Shown here piece by piece: positions 8,008 to 18,227 of a stretch of 47,275 nucleotides of DNA. A model generated the notes under the pieces. The model had not been told where the DNA came from, ran no database searches, and saw only the letters and a program-made list of their open reading frames with translations. The position numbers and the translations under genes are program-made. This DNA comes from Pseudomonadota bacterium (lineage in GTDB: Bacteria > Pseudomonadota > Gammaproteobacteria > Steroidobacterales > Steroidobacteraceae). Each line of letters starts with the position of its first letter. Positions within the stretch are counted from its first letter, which is position 1. The stretch covers positions 1 through 47,275 of the forward strand of contig JAJZVF010000002.1 of assembly GCA_021845825.1 (NCBI GenBank). Direction: 5' to 3'.

Positions 8008-10800
8008 ATGGAACTGCCCACTTCGCCCGATCTCGTTCTCATCGACGCCTCTTCCTACCTATACCGGGCCTTCAACGCCCTGCCGCCGCTCACCAGCTCG
8101 CGCGGCGAGCCGACCGGTGCGCTGCTCGGCGTGCTGAACATGCTTTCCAAGTTCCTGAAGGAATGCCGGCCGCGTCATCTCGCTCTGGTATTCGACGCTC
8201 CGGGACGCACTTTCCGCGACGAGCTGTTCGCCGAGTACAAGGCGCATCGCCCGCCGATGCCCGACGCCCTGCGAGCGCAGATCGAGCCGCTGCTCGCAGT
8301 GCTCACCGCGCAGGGGCTGCCGCTGCTGCGCATCGAGGGCGTGGAGGCGGATGATGTGATCGGCACCCTGGCGCGCCGCTGCGCGCAGGTCGGCGAGCGG
8401 GTGCTGATCTCGACGAGCGACAAGGATATGGCGCAGTTGGTCGACGACTCGATCACGCTGGTCAACACGATGAGCAACACGGTGCTCGACCGCGCCGGCG
8501 TCAAAGCGAAGTTCGACGTCTTTCCGGAACAGATCGCCGACTATCTCGCTCTGGTCGGAGACAGCGCCGACAACATCCCCGGCGTCGACAAGGTGGGCGC
8601 CAAGACGGCGGCAAAGCTGCTCGGCCAATACGGCACGCTGGACAATCTCATCGCACACGCGGATGAGGTCGGCGGCAAGGTGGGCGAGAACCTGCGCGCA
8701 GGCCTCGCGACGCTCGAGCTCTCACGCAAGCTCGCGACCATCGACACGGATGTCAGTCTGCCCGTGACGGCGGACGATCTGCAGTCCTCCCCGCCGGACC
8801 TCGAGCGGCTCCGGGAGTTGTATACGCGGTACGAGCTTCGCTCGCTACTGCGCCAGCTCGATGGGAGCGATACGGTGGCCGTGATGCCGGCCCACGACAG
8901 CGGCCCGCACAGGCCGGATGCCGTATCGACGCCGCTCGAGCGCGCCCGGCCCGGCGATGCACCGCAGGAGCCGGCCGAATCGCTTCGGCCGCTTCGCCAT
9001 TACGACACGGTGCTTACACGCGCGCACTTCGCTCAATGGCTGCAGAAGCTCCGTGCCGCCGAGCTGATCGCGTTCGACACCGAGACCACCAGCCTTGATT
9101 ACATGCGGGCCGAGATCGTCGGCGTATCGTTTTGCCTTACGCCGGGCGAGGCCGCCTATGTGCCGCTCGCGCACGCGTACGCCGGGGCACCGGCGCAGCT
9201 CGACCGCGCCGAGGCGCTCGAGGCGCTGCGGCCCATGCTGGAGGATCCGGCAAGACCGAAAGTCGGCCACCACCTGAAATACGATGCGCACGTGCTCGCC
9301 AATCACGGCATTCGCCTAGCAGGCATGAGATACGACACCATGCTCGAGTCTTATGTGTGGGACAGCGTGGCGACACGACACAACATGGATGCCGCGGCAC
9401 GGCATTATCTGGGCGTGCAGACCATCACCTACGAGGACGTGGCCGGCAAGGGCGCAAAGCAGATCCCCTTCGCGCAGGTGCCGGTGGAGAAAGCCGGCGA
9501 GTATGCCGCGGAAGACGCCGATGTGACGTTGCGGCTGCATCGGACGCTATGGCCGAAGATCACCGCCGTGCCCGCGCTCGAGCGACTCTACGAGACCATC
9601 GAACAGCCGCTGGTGCCGGTTCTGCAGCGCATGGAACGTCGCGGCGTGCTGGTCAATGCCGAACGGTTGCGCGCGCAGAGCACGGAGATCGCCGGCAAGC
9701 TCGTGGCGCTCGCCGAGCGGGCACGCCGGGAGGCGGGGACGGACCTCAATGTCGACTCCCCGAAGCAGCTCCAGCAGGTGCTGTTCGAGAAGCTCGGCCT
9801 GCCGGTGCTGCGCAAAACGCCCAAGGGACAGCCCTCCACCGCCGAGGACGTCCTGGAGGAGCTTGCGACCTCCTACCCGCTACCGCGGACGGTGCTCGAA
9901 TACCGCGCGCTTGCCAAGCTCAAATCCACCTACACCGAGAAGCTCCCCGAGCTCATCAATCCGGTCACCGGACGTATTCACACTTCCTATCATCAGGCCG
10001 TCGCGCAAACCGGGAGGCTTTCCTCGACCGATCCCAACCTTCAGAACATCCCGATCCGCACGCCTGAAGGCCGGCGCATTCGCCAGGCCTTCGTCGCGCC
10101 GGCCGGCCATGTGCTGCTGGCGGCCGATTACTCGCAGATCGAGCTACGCATCATGGCGCACTTATCCGGCGACGAAGGGCTGCTCGCGGCTTTCGCCGAG
10201 GAGCGCGACGTACACCGGGCCACCGCGGCCGAGGTATTCGGGGTACCGCTCGATGCGGTGACATCCGATCAGCGACGCCTCGCCAAGACCATCAATTTCG
10301 GGCTGATCTACGGCATGTCGTCATTCGGCCTGGCCCGTCAGCTCGGCATCGATCGAGCCTCGGCGCAGCGCTACGTAGAGCGCTACTTCCAACGTTACCC
10401 GGGCGTCCGCCGCTTCATGGACGAGACCCGCGCGCAGGCGCGGGAGCGCGGCTACGTCGAAACGGTGTTCGGACGGCGGCTGTATCTGCCCGATATCCGC
10501 TCCGGTAATCAACAGACCCGCCAGTACGCCGAGCGCAGCGCAATCAACGCTCCCATGCAAGGCACCGCTGCCGATATCATCAAGCGGGCAATGATCGACG
10601 TGGATGCCTGGTGTATCGCACAGGAGGCGCCGGCGCGGTTAATCATGCAGGTGCACGATGAGCTGGTGCTCGAAGTTCTCGAGGATGCCGCCGGCGCCGT
10701 GATCGAGGCAGTTCGAACTCATATGACAGATGCTGCCGCGCTCAAGGTACCGTTGCGCGTGGATATCGGTACGGGCGCAAATTGGGACGAAGCCCATTGA
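8008..10800 (+). CDS. polA: DNA polymerase I
   Basis: 930 aa with 5' nuclease domain, 3'-5' exo (AFDTETTSLDYM) and polymerase motifs (ADYSQIELRIMAHLSGD, KTINFGLIYGMS, QVHDELVLEV). Confidence 0.98.
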   Translation: MELPTSPDLVLIDASSYLYRAFNALPPLTSSRGEPTGALLGVLNMLSKFLKECRPRHLALVFDAPGRTFRDELFAEYKAHRPPMPDALRAQIEPLLAVLTAQGLPLLRIEGVEADDVIGTLARRCAQVGERVLISTSDKDMAQLVDDSITLVNTMSNTVLDRAGVKAKFDVFPEQIADYLALVGDSADNIPGVDKVGAKTAAKLLGQYGTLDNLIAHADEVGGKVGENLRAGLATLELSRKLATIDTDVSLPVTADDLQSSPPDLERLRELYTRYELRSLLRQLDGSDTVAVMPAHDSGPHRPDAVSTPLERARPGDAPQEPAESLRPLRHYDTVLTRAHFAQWLQKLRAAELIAFDTETTSLDYMRAEIVGVSFCLTPGEAAYVPLAHAYAGAPAQLDRAEALEALRPMLEDPARPKVGHHLKYDAHVLANHGIRLAGMRYDTMLESYVWDSVATRHNMDAAARHYLGVQTITYEDVAGKGAKQIPFAQVPVEKAGEYAAEDADVTLRLHRTLWPKITAVPALERLYETIEQPLVPVLQRMERRGVLVNAERLRAQSTEIAGKLVALAERARREAGTDLNVDSPKQLQQVLFEKLGLPVLRKTPKGQPSTAEDVLEELATSYPLPRTVLEYRALAKLKSTYTEKLPELINPVTGRIHTSYHQAVAQTGRLSSTDPNLQNIPIRTPEGRRIRQAFVAPAGHVLLAADYSQIELRIMAHLSGDEGLLAAFAEERDVHRATAAEVFGVPLDAVTSDQRRLAKTINFGLIYGMSSFGLARQLGIDRASAQRYVERYFQRYPGVRRFMDETRAQARERGYVETVFGRRLYLPDIRSGNQQTRQYAERSAINAPMQGTAADIIKRAMIDVDAWCIAQEAPARLIMQVHDELVLEVLEDAAGAVIEAVRTHMTDAAALKVPLRVDIGTGANWDEAH

Positions 10801-10934
10801 TAGTCGGAAAAATTCCACTAATTTGAACGCAATTCGATGCACTTCTTTGCGAAATTCCCGCAGATTACAGAATGTATGGGTGAATGGGCCGAATCCAGCG
10901 CGAACGTCGGAACTTCCATGGAGCCTTCGGGTCG

Positions 10935-11056
10935 AAATCATTGAGCACCAAGGTGCTCCCCGCTTCCCTCCCTGAGCGGGTCAAAACCCGGTTCACAACG
11001 AGACCTGTGCCGGGTTAGTCTGCCCCGGTGGCCCCTAAGGCCATCGGGGTCTTTTA
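10935..11056 (+). ncRNA. candidate structured sRNA in the polA-engB intergenic region (5' end not defined)
   Basis: Consecutive hairpins at 10943-10958, 10959-10980 (loop TCCCTCCCTG) and 10985-11016, followed by a terminator hairpin; positional analogue of Spot 42. Confidence 0.55.
11023..11056 (+). terminator. Rho-independent terminator, + strand
   Basis: CCCCGGTGGCC-CCTAA-GGCCATCGGGG (11 bp stem with one G-U) followed by TCTTTTA. Confidence 0.85.
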
Positions 11057-11641
11057 TTGCTCGCCGCCCACGAGCCATGCCGAGAGCACTCGCTGTGCCT
11101 CTTCGACCCCGACGCCGGCGTGCGCAGAGAATAACTGCACGGGCACCTCTTCGCCCACGCCCGTAGTGGCGGCCAGGAATGCCCGCCGCACATCGGTACG
11201 GCTCAACTTGTCCGTCTTCGACAGCAGCACATGCGTCCGCTGCCGCTGGCCGGCCCACTCGAGCAGCGCCCTATCGCCTTCGGTGATGCCGCGACGCGCA
11301 TCCACGATCACGAACAGCCCCTGCAGCGAGCTGCGCTGCCGCAACGCCTCGAGCAACCGGGGCCAGGCGCGCCGGTCGCTTTCGGGTGCGCTCGCATAGC
11401 CATAGCCGGGCAGGTCGACCAAACGCCGCCCGGCCGAAAGCTCGAAGAAATTGATGAGCCGGGTACGCCCCGGAGTCTTGCTCGTCCGCGCCAGCGCCTG
11501 CCGGCCCAAGATGGCGTTGATAGCGCTTGACTTGCCCGCGTTCGATCGACCCGCGAAGGCGACTTCGGCACCGGAATCGGCGGGAAAATGCGCCGGCGCG
11601 GCGGCGCTCAGCAGGAACCGTGCTTGGGGGAATCGTGCCAC
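11054..11641 (-). CDS. engB: ribosome biogenesis GTP-binding protein YihA/YsxC
   Basis: EVAFAGRSNAGKSSAINAI, SKTPGRTRLINFF, VDLPGYGYA motifs; next to polA. Confidence 0.96.
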   Translation of the reverse strand: MARFPQARFLLSAAAPAHFPADSGAEVAFAGRSNAGKSSAINAILGRQALARTSKTPGRTRLINFFELSAGRRLVDLPGYGYASAPESDRRAWPRLLEALRQRSSLQGLFVIVDARRGITEGDRALLEWAGQRQRTHVLLSKTDKLSRTDVRRAFLAATTGVGEEVPVQLFSAHAGVGVEEAQRVLSAWLVGGEQ

Positions 11642-11699
11642 GGTCGTAGTGTACTATTGTCGACTTTCGCATCACGGGTCGAAACGAGAAAGAACGGGC

Positions 11700-11995
11700 C
11701 ATGGCGAAAAGAACTTCTCTCGCTTCCATGCCGGCGGTACCGGCAGCCTCGGTTTTTCTGGCGCCGGCGTCCTCATGCGCCGGCGCGGCTGCGAACGGCT
11801 ATCCGGCACTTCGGGCACAGCATTCGGTCTATGTCCTGACGCAGCTTACGAGCGACACCGACGGCACCCGACCCGCTACCGTGGACCAGACGCGACCATC
11901 ACGCCCCCCAAACAGCCATCATGTTCGACACCACCATACCCCCGATGGCGGCGGAAACGCCCGCCGTCGCGTTCTGCGTGCGAGGCCTGCCATGA
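11700..11995 (+). pseudogene. decayed cytochrome c4 C-terminal domain (frameshifted, heme motif lost)
   Basis: Three consecutive frames carry c4-like pieces: GEKNF (11706-), ANGYPALRAQHSVYVLTQLT (11791-11850), and MFDTTIPPMAAETPAVAFCVRGLP-stop (11921-11995). Sits between engB and dsbA, where c4 lies in pseudomonads. Confidence 0.55.
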
Positions 11996-12020
11996 GCAAC
12001 CCTCGGGAGACCTGCCGCTC

Positions 12021-12863
12021 ATGACCCGTACGCTCGTACTCTCCGCTGCGCTCGTTCTCGCCTTGGGCGCCTGCAGCTCGCGTCCGGGGCAGACCTCTCG
12101 GGCCGCGCCACCGGCCTCGCCGTCCGGGCGAACGTCTTCCGGCGCGACGGCGCAGCCCAGCGCATCGGGTGAGAACGCCGCGGAAAATGGCGGCAGTGCC
12201 CGGAGCGCATCGAGCAGCGCCGCCGCACAAGGACCCCTCGCCCTGCCCATGAGCAGCCGGTGGAAGCCGGGCGTCAATTACGACGTGATCGCGCCGGCCC
12301 AGCCGACCAATGCGCCGCCCGGCAAGGTGCAGGTGATGGAGGTGTTCTGGCTCGCCTGCCCGCGCTGCTACGCGCTCGAGCCCTACATGCGGGCCTGGCG
12401 CAAGTCCAAACCCGATTATGTCCAGTTCGTGCGCGTGCCGGTGATGTGGGGCCCGGTTCAGCAGGCCCAGGCGAGGCTGTTCTACACGCTGAAGGCGCTC
12501 GATCGCGACGATCTGGTGGACACCGCCTTCAAAGCCATCCACGACCTCGAGACGCAGACGGGCACCGAGTCGCTCATGATCGGCAGCAGCCGGGCGAGCA
12601 CGATGAGGATGCAGGAGGCGTTCGCGGTCCGCAACGGGCTGAGCGCCGCCGCCTTCAAGAGCGCCTACAACTCCTTTGATGTCCGCGCCGAGCTGCAGCA
12701 CGCCGAGCAGATCACCCAGCTCTACGAGATCCGCTCGGTGCCGACAACCATCGTTGACGGCCGCTACAGCACCGACCCGGCCAAGGCCGGCGGCGACAAG
12801 CAAATGATCGCGCTGATCGACTTCCTGGCAAAATGGGTCCACGACCACCGGAGTGCGCCATGA
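12021..12863 (+). CDS. dsbA: DsbA-like thiol:disulfide interchange lipoprotein, active site CPRC
   Basis: Lipobox LGACSS, Ser/Ala-rich linker, QVMEVFWLACPRCYALEPYM, cis-Pro region RSVPTTIVDGRY. Confidence 0.88.
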   Translation: MTRTLVLSAALVLALGACSSRPGQTSRAAPPASPSGRTSSGATAQPSASGENAAENGGSARSASSSAAAQGPLALPMSSRWKPGVNYDVIAPAQPTNAPPGKVQVMEVFWLACPRCYALEPYMRAWRKSKPDYVQFVRVPVMWGPVQQAQARLFYTLKALDRDDLVDTAFKAIHDLETQTGTESLMIGSSRASTMRMQEAFAVRNGLSAAAFKSAYNSFDVRAELQHAEQITQLYEIRSVPTTIVDGRYSTDPAKAGGDKQMIALIDFLAKWVHDHRSAP

Positions 12864-13612
12864 GGGCAATGCCCATATCGAAAGCGAATCGCGTCCTGGC
12901 TCTTGCCGCTACGCTGCTGCTCGCCGCAGCCGCCGGCGCGCCGCCGGCAATTGCGGCCAACGTGCCGCTGCCGGTGAGCAGCCGCTGGAAGGCGGGCGTC
13001 AACTACAAGGTGATCTCGCCCGCCGTGCCGACCAACGCGCCTGCGGGCAAGGTGCAGGTCATGGAATTCTTCTATCTCGCCTGCCCGTTCTGCCATGCGC
13101 TCGAGCCGCACATGCTCGCTTGGCGCAAGACCAAGCCTGCCTATGTTCAGTTCGTGCGCGTGCCGGTCATGTGGGCGCCGTTGCAGGTAGCGGATGCCCG
13201 GCTCTTTTACACGCTGGAGGCGCTGGGTCGGGATGACCTGGTCGAGACGGCGTTCGACACCCTTCATCAGATGGAAAAGCAGGCCGGTACGGAAGCAGTC
13301 ATGGTCGGCAGCACACCGGCGCGCACGCTCGCGCTTCAGGAAGCCTTCGCCGAGCAGCATGGTGTCAGCGGCGCCGCTTTCGTCAATGCTTATAACTCCT
13401 TCGACGTTCACGTCGAGCTTGGCCGGGCGCGCCAGCTCGGACGGATGTACGAGGTCACGGGCACCCCCACGATCGTCATCGACGGGCGTTACCGGACCGG
13501 CCCGTCGTTTTTCCGCTTCCGCGCAGGCAGGGCGCCGCGTGCCAGCGGCGACAATCGGACCATCGAGCTGATCGACTTCCTCACCCGGTGGGTCCACGAC
13601 CATTCGCGCTAG
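12860..13612 (+). CDS. DsbA-like thiol:disulfide interchange protein, active site CPFC
   Basis: Signal peptide ending AIAANVPLP; QVMEFFYLACPFCHALEPHM; ATGA overlap with the upstream paralog. Confidence 0.9.
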   Translation: MRAMPISKANRVLALAATLLLAAAAGAPPAIAANVPLPVSSRWKAGVNYKVISPAVPTNAPAGKVQVMEFFYLACPFCHALEPHMLAWRKTKPAYVQFVRVPVMWAPLQVADARLFYTLEALGRDDLVETAFDTLHQMEKQAGTEAVMVGSTPARTLALQEAFAEQHGVSGAAFVNAYNSFDVHVELGRARQLGRMYEVTGTPTIVIDGRYRTGPSFFRFRAGRAPRASGDNRTIELIDFLTRWVHDHSR

Positions 13613-13731
13613 GCGGCTCTTCCCTGGCGCCGCGCGCCGAGATCGCCGGCCGGTGCAGCACAAACGGCGCCGAGGTTCGACTCAGTCAGCGAGCGACGGC
13701 GCGCGCAGCTCCCGTCACTCGATTGGCGTCG

Positions 13732-15069
13732 CTACAGTATGTAGCGGCTGAGGTCCTCGTCCTTGGCGAGGGTGCCCAGGTGCTCGTCGACATACTTCGC
13801 GTCGAGGACGATCGCCACGCCCGACTGCTCGGAGGCATCGAACGAAACCGACTCGAGCAGCCGCTCCATGACGGTGTGCAGGCGCCGCGCGCCGATATTC
13901 TCCGTGCGCTCGTTCACCTGGTAGGCGATCTCGGCGATGCGCTGCACGCCGTCGGCGGAGAACCGCACTGACACGCCCTCGGTCTGCATCAGCGCCTGGT
14001 ATTGCGCCGTGAGCGAGGCGTCAGGTTCCGTCAGGATGCGTACGAAGTCGCCCACCTTCAGCGAATCGAGCTCCACCCGGATGGGCAACCGCCCCTGCAG
14101 CTCGGGGATCAGATCCGAGGGCTTCGACAGACTGAATGCGCCCGAGGCAATGAACAGCACGTGGTCGGTCTTGACCGGACCGTACTTGGTCGCCACCGTC
14201 GAGCCCTCGACCAGCGGCAGCAGGTCGCGCTGCACGCCCTCGCGCGAGACATCCGCGCCGAGCGTTTCCTGGCGGCGCGTGACCTTGTCGATCTCGTCGA
14301 TGAACACGATGCCGTTCTGCTCGGCATTGGCGATAGCCTTGATCTTCAGCTCGTCCTCGTTGATGAGCTTGCCGGCCTCCTCCTCGAGGAGCAGCTTCGC
14401 CGCCTCGCGCACCTTGACCTTGCGGGTGCGCGTGCGATTACCGCCCAGGTTCTGGAATATGGCCTGAAGCTGCTGCTGCATTTCCTCCATGCCCGGCGGC
14501 GCCATGATCTCCACGCCCACCGGGAGTGAGCGCATCTCGATTTCGATCTCGCGCTCGTCGAGTTCGCCGGCACGCAGCATGCGGCGGAATTTCTCGCGCG
14601 TCTCCGCATCGCGCGGCTGCGCCGGCTCGTCGGTCGAGAAACCCAGCATGCGCGGCTTGGGCAGCAGCGCATCCAACACCCGCTCCTCGGCGGCCTCGGC
14701 GGCGCGCTGGCGGACTTTCTCCATTTCCTGCTCGCGCGTCATCTTGACCGCGACGTCAGCCAGCTCTTTGACGATGGAGTCGACATCCCGGCCGACATAC
14801 CCGACTTCGGTAAATTTGGTCGCCTCGACCTTGACGAAGGGCGCATGGGCGAGGCGTGCCAGGCGGCGGGCGATTTCGGTCTTGCCCACTCCGGTCGGAC
14901 CGATCATGAGGATGTTCTTGGGCGTGATCTCCTGGCGTAGCGACTCCTCGACCTGCATGCGCCGCCAACGGTTGCGCAGCGCAATGGCTACGGCTCGCTT
15001 GGCGGCGTCCTGGCCGATGATGTGCTTGTCCAGCTCCTGGACGATCTGGCGGGGAGTGAGCGATGACAT
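13732..15069 (-). CDS. hslU: ATP-dependent protease ATPase subunit HslU
   Basis: [17 protein letters not shown]...[15 protein letters not shown]...[19 protein letters not shown]-terminus DLSRYIL. Confidence 0.98.
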   Translation of the reverse strand: MSSLTPRQIVQELDKHIIGQDAAKRAVAIALRNRWRRMQVEESLRQEITPKNILMIGPTGVGKTEIARRLARLAHAPFVKVEATKFTEVGYVGRDVDSIVKELADVAVKMTREQEMEKVRQRAAEAAEERVLDALLPKPRMLGFSTDEPAQPRDAETREKFRRMLRAGELDEREIEIEMRSLPVGVEIMAPPGMEEMQQQLQAIFQNLGGNRTRTRKVKVREAAKLLLEEEAGKLINEDELKIKAIANAEQNGIVFIDEIDKVTRRQETLGADVSREGVQRDLLPLVEGSTVATKYGPVKTDHVLFIASGAFSLSKPSDLIPELQGRLPIRVELDSLKVGDFVRILTEPDASLTAQYQALMQTEGVSVRFSADGVQRIAEIAYQVNERTENIGARRLHTVMERLLESVSFDASEQSGVAIVLDAKYVDEHLGTLAKDEDLSRYIL

Positions 15070-15092
15070 GGCGTGCGCGCTGCAGACGTGCC

Positions 15093-15656
15093 TCAGGAGG
15101 CGGCCTGCTCCAGCTCCTCGATGGTGAGATTGCGGTTGGTATAGATGCAGATGTCGGCGGCGATATCGAGCGAGCGCTGGACTATCTCGCGCGCACCGAG
15201 ACCGGTCGCGTCGAGCAGCGCGCGTGCGGCGGCGAGGGCGTATTGACCGCCCGAGCCGATCGAGGCGGCATCGGTCTCAGGCTCGATGACATCGCCGTTG
15301 CCCGAGATCACCAGCAGCTTGGCGGGATCCGCGACCAGCAGCAGCGCCTCCAGGCGGCGCAGATACCGGTCCGCGCGCCAGTCCTTGGCGAGCTCGATGG
15401 CCGCGCGGGTGAGGTTGCCGTACTTCTCCAGCTTGCCCTCGAAGCGCTCGAACAGCGTAAAGGCGTCCGCCGTGCCGCCGGCAAATCCGGCGAGGATTTT
15501 GTCGTTGTAGAGCCGGCGTACCTTGCGGGCATTGCCCTTCATCACCGTGTTGCCGAGAGTCACCTGGCCGTCTCCGCCAAGGGCCACGATGCCGTTGCGG
15601 CGGACGCCGAGGATGGTGGTGCCATGGGGGTCGAAGAACGAGGGTGAATGGGTCAT
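15093..15656 (-). CDS. hslV: ATP-dependent protease subunit HslV
   Basis: [51 protein letters not shown] at 15656 preferred. Confidence 0.97.
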   Translation of the reverse strand: MTHSPSFFDPHGTTILGVRRNGIVALGGDGQVTLGNTVMKGNARKVRRLYNDKILAGFAGGTADAFTLFERFEGKLEKYGNLTRAAIELAKDWRADRYLRRLEALLLVADPAKLLVISGNGDVIEPETDAASIGSGGQYALAAARALLDATGLGAREIVQRSLDIAADICIYTNRNLTIEELEQAAS

Positions 15657-15708
15657 GGAATGGCCTGGGTCAAGCAACCGATGTCAGAGAATCATCCGGG
15701 CGAGAATC

Positions 15709-16647
15709 TCAAGGTCTGCGGCGCGCCCGAGGATGAGCGGCATCGTAGATGCGGGCGAGATGCTGAAAATCAAGATGCGTGTAGATCTGGGTGGTGGCGA
15801 TGTCCGCGTGGCCCAGTAGCTCCTGTACGCCGCGCAGTTCCGCGCCGGACTCGAGCAGGTGCGAGGCGAAGGAATGACGGAACAGATGCGGATACACGTG
15901 TTGAGGCAGGCCTTGTCGGCGTGCCCAATAGGCCACCCGCTGCTCGATCATCCGGCGGCCGAGCCGCCGGCCGGAGCGGCCGATGAACAACGCAGGCTCA
16001 TCGGGCCTCACCCACTGCTGCCTCTGCGCCAGCCAGCGCCTCAGAACCTCCACGGCGATTCGGCCCACCGGCACGGCCCGCTCCTTGCGTCCCTTGCCCA
16101 GCACCCGCACGGTCCGGTCCCTGAGGTCGAGGCGGCTCACGTCGAGACCGGTGAGCTCCGCGAGGCGCAGTCCCGAGGAATACAGCAACTCCATGATGGC
16201 ACGATCGCGGAGCGCCGCCGGCGAGTCCTCGGCGATGGCGAGGAGTCTCGCCATTTGATCGGCGTCCAGCGTCTCGGGCAGGCGACGCGCGGCCTTGGGC
16301 GCGCGCACCGCATGCGCCGGGTTGGCGCACAGACCGGCAATGCCCTCGCTCCCGCCCGTCCCTGCCGCCCGCGCCTCGCGCAGCAGAAAGTCGTAAAAGC
16401 TGCGCACCGCCGACAGACGCCGCTGGATACTGCGCGGTGAAAGCCCGCAGGCGTGCAGACGGGCAGCGAATGTGCGCAGCTGCGCCGTGTCGAGGTCGGT
16501 CCAGCGAGTCACTCCGGCGCGATCGCAATGCAACACCAGCGATCCAAGGTCGCGCAGGTAGCTTGAGACCGTGTGCGGGGAGCTGCGCCGCTCGGTGCTC
16601 AGGTAGCGCCGAAACCGCTCGAGCCATGCGAGGTCCTCGGGAATCAT
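15709..16647 (-). CDS. xerC: tyrosine recombinase XerC
   Basis: LLYSSGLRLAELTGL, HLFRHSFASHLLESGAELRGVQELLGHADIATTQIYTHL; dapF-DUF484-xerC gene order. Confidence 0.95.
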   Translation of the reverse strand: MIPEDLAWLERFRRYLSTERRSSPHTVSSYLRDLGSLVLHCDRAGVTRWTDLDTAQLRTFAARLHACGLSPRSIQRRLSAVRSFYDFLLREARAAGTGGSEGIAGLCANPAHAVRAPKAARRLPETLDADQMARLLAIAEDSPAALRDRAIMELLYSSGLRLAELTGLDVSRLDLRDRTVRVLGKGRKERAVPVGRIAVEVLRRWLAQRQQWVRPDEPALFIGRSGRRLGRRMIEQRVAYWARRQGLPQHVYPHLFRHSFASHLLESGAELRGVQELLGHADIATTQIYTHLDFQHLARIYDAAHPRARRRP

Positions 16648-16653
16648 CGCCCG

Positions 16654-17358
16654 TCAGTTTCGCATGGACAGCAGATCGGTGATCAGGTCGGCCATGCGCG
16701 CCAGGAACTCCGTGCTCATCCCGGGGTGGAAGCGGTCCCGGTCGGGGCTGCCGAGCGCGAGCAAGCCGACAGCCGCGCCCTTGTCGGCAAGCGGCACGAG
16801 CGCCACGGAGCCGATTTGGGCGGACTCGGGACCGAACAGCAGCTCACGCTGCGAGTCGCGCGCCTGGCCGCATCGCGGCCTGCCGCCGGCGAACAGCGAG
16901 TCGAAGGATTTCAGTCCCGGCTCCTCGCGCGCCAGCGTCCGTACGAACCGCTGCGGGCTCAGATCGGGGTGTTCACCGATCAACAGCAGCACACTGTGAA
17001 AGGCGTCGAAATCCTCCCGAAGACCGGCTTCGATCCGCGCCACGGCATCGCTACGGGAGGAGGCCTTGAGGAGCCGGCGGGTGAAGCGGTGCAGCTTCTC
17101 GGCGATCGCGTCATTGGCGCGGGCGACGCTCACCAGGTCCGCGAGCTTCGCTTCGAGCGCCGCATGCTTCTCGCGCATGACCTCGATCTGCCGCTCCACC
17201 AGCGAGATCGTCGAGCCGCCGCGCGCGTGCGGCAGGCGCAACTTGAGGAGCAACCCTTGGTGGCGCTCGAAGAAATCCGGATTGCGCTGCAGGTAGCCCA
17301 CGACGGATTGCTCGTCCATCTCGTTGGCCGCCACGCCGTGTGCTTCGCGTGTTGTCAT
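16654..17358 (-). CDS. DUF484 family protein (YigA-like)
   Basis: VVGYLQRNPDFFERHQGLLLKLRLPHARGGSTISLVERQIEVMREK signature. Confidence 0.92.
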   Translation of the reverse strand: MTTREAHGVAANEMDEQSVVGYLQRNPDFFERHQGLLLKLRLPHARGGSTISLVERQIEVMREKHAALEAKLADLVSVARANDAIAEKLHRFTRRLLKASSRSDAVARIEAGLREDFDAFHSVLLLIGEHPDLSPQRFVRTLAREEPGLKSFDSLFAGGRPRCGQARDSQRELLFGPESAQIGSVALVPLADKGAAVGLLALGSPDRDRFHPGMSTEFLARMADLITDLLSMRN

Positions 17359-17370
17359 GGTGATCCCGAT

Positions 17371-18204
17371 CTAGGAGATTTCAATTTCGCCCTCGAAGAC
17401 GATCTGCGCGGGGCCTGTCAACCAGATGGACTCGCGCGGCCCCGTCCAGCTCACCCGCAGCTCGCCGCCGCGCGTGCTCACGGTCACCATCGGCTCGAGC
17501 AGCCCCCAGCGCCGTCCCACCGCGACCGCGGCACAAGCGCCGGTGCCGCAAGCGAGCGTCTCGCCCACGCCGCGCTCATGCACGCGCAGCCGGATGTGCG
17601 AACGATCCACAATCTGCATGAAGCCGGCGTTCACCCGCCTCGGAAAGCGCACATGTCCTTCGATCGCCGGCCCCAGCCGAGCCACCGGCGCCGCGTCGAT
17701 CGAGTGCACCGCAAGCACGGCGTGGGGATTGCCGATCGAGACCGCGCCGATCTCGAGCGTCTCGGTCCCGACGTCCAGCCGGTACTGATCGGCTTCCGCA
17801 GCCGCCTCGAAGGGCAGCGCCGCCGGAGCGAAGCACACCGGCCCCATCTCCACCGAAACGCACCCGCCGGTGTCGGTGCGCGCCCGGACCAGGCCCGCCG
17901 GGCTGTCCATCGTGAGGCCCCCCTCGCGCGCCAGTCCCCGCAAGGCGAGCAGCGCCGCGATGCACCTTGCGCCGTTGCCGCACTGCTCGACCTCCATGCC
18001 GTCGGCATTGAAAATACGATAGAAAACCGCGGTCTCGGGTTGCCTGGGCGGCTCTAGAATGAGCGCCTGATCGAAGCCGATGCCCGTGTGGCGGTCCGCG
18101 AGGCGGCGCAACTGCGCGCCGGAGAGGGGCGCGCCGCCGGCCGCAGTCTCGAACAGCGCGAAATCATTGCCCAGGCCGTGCATCTTGGTGAACGCGATGC
18201 GCAT
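17371..18204 (-). CDS. dapF: diaminopimelate epimerase
   Basis: FTKMHGLGNDFALFE, FNADGMEVEQCGNGARC, ACGTGACAAV. Confidence 0.98.
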   Translation of the reverse strand: MRIAFTKMHGLGNDFALFETAAGGAPLSGAQLRRLADRHTGIGFDQALILEPPRQPETAVFYRIFNADGMEVEQCGNGARCIAALLALRGLAREGGLTMDSPAGLVRARTDTGGCVSVEMGPVCFAPAALPFEAAAEADQYRLDVGTETLEIGAVSIGNPHAVLAVHSIDAAPVARLGPAIEGHVRFPRRVNAGFMQIVDRSHIRLRVHERGVGETLACGTGACAAVAVGRRWGLLEPMVTVSTRGGELRVSWTGPRESIWLTGPAQIVFEGEIEIS

Positions 18205-18227
18205 GAGCGCGAGGATACCCCAATACC

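Noticed and set aside
16573-18057. 494 aa + strand ORF over xerC/DUF484/dapF
   Set aside because: Antisense to three confidently recognised genes; composition is artefactual.
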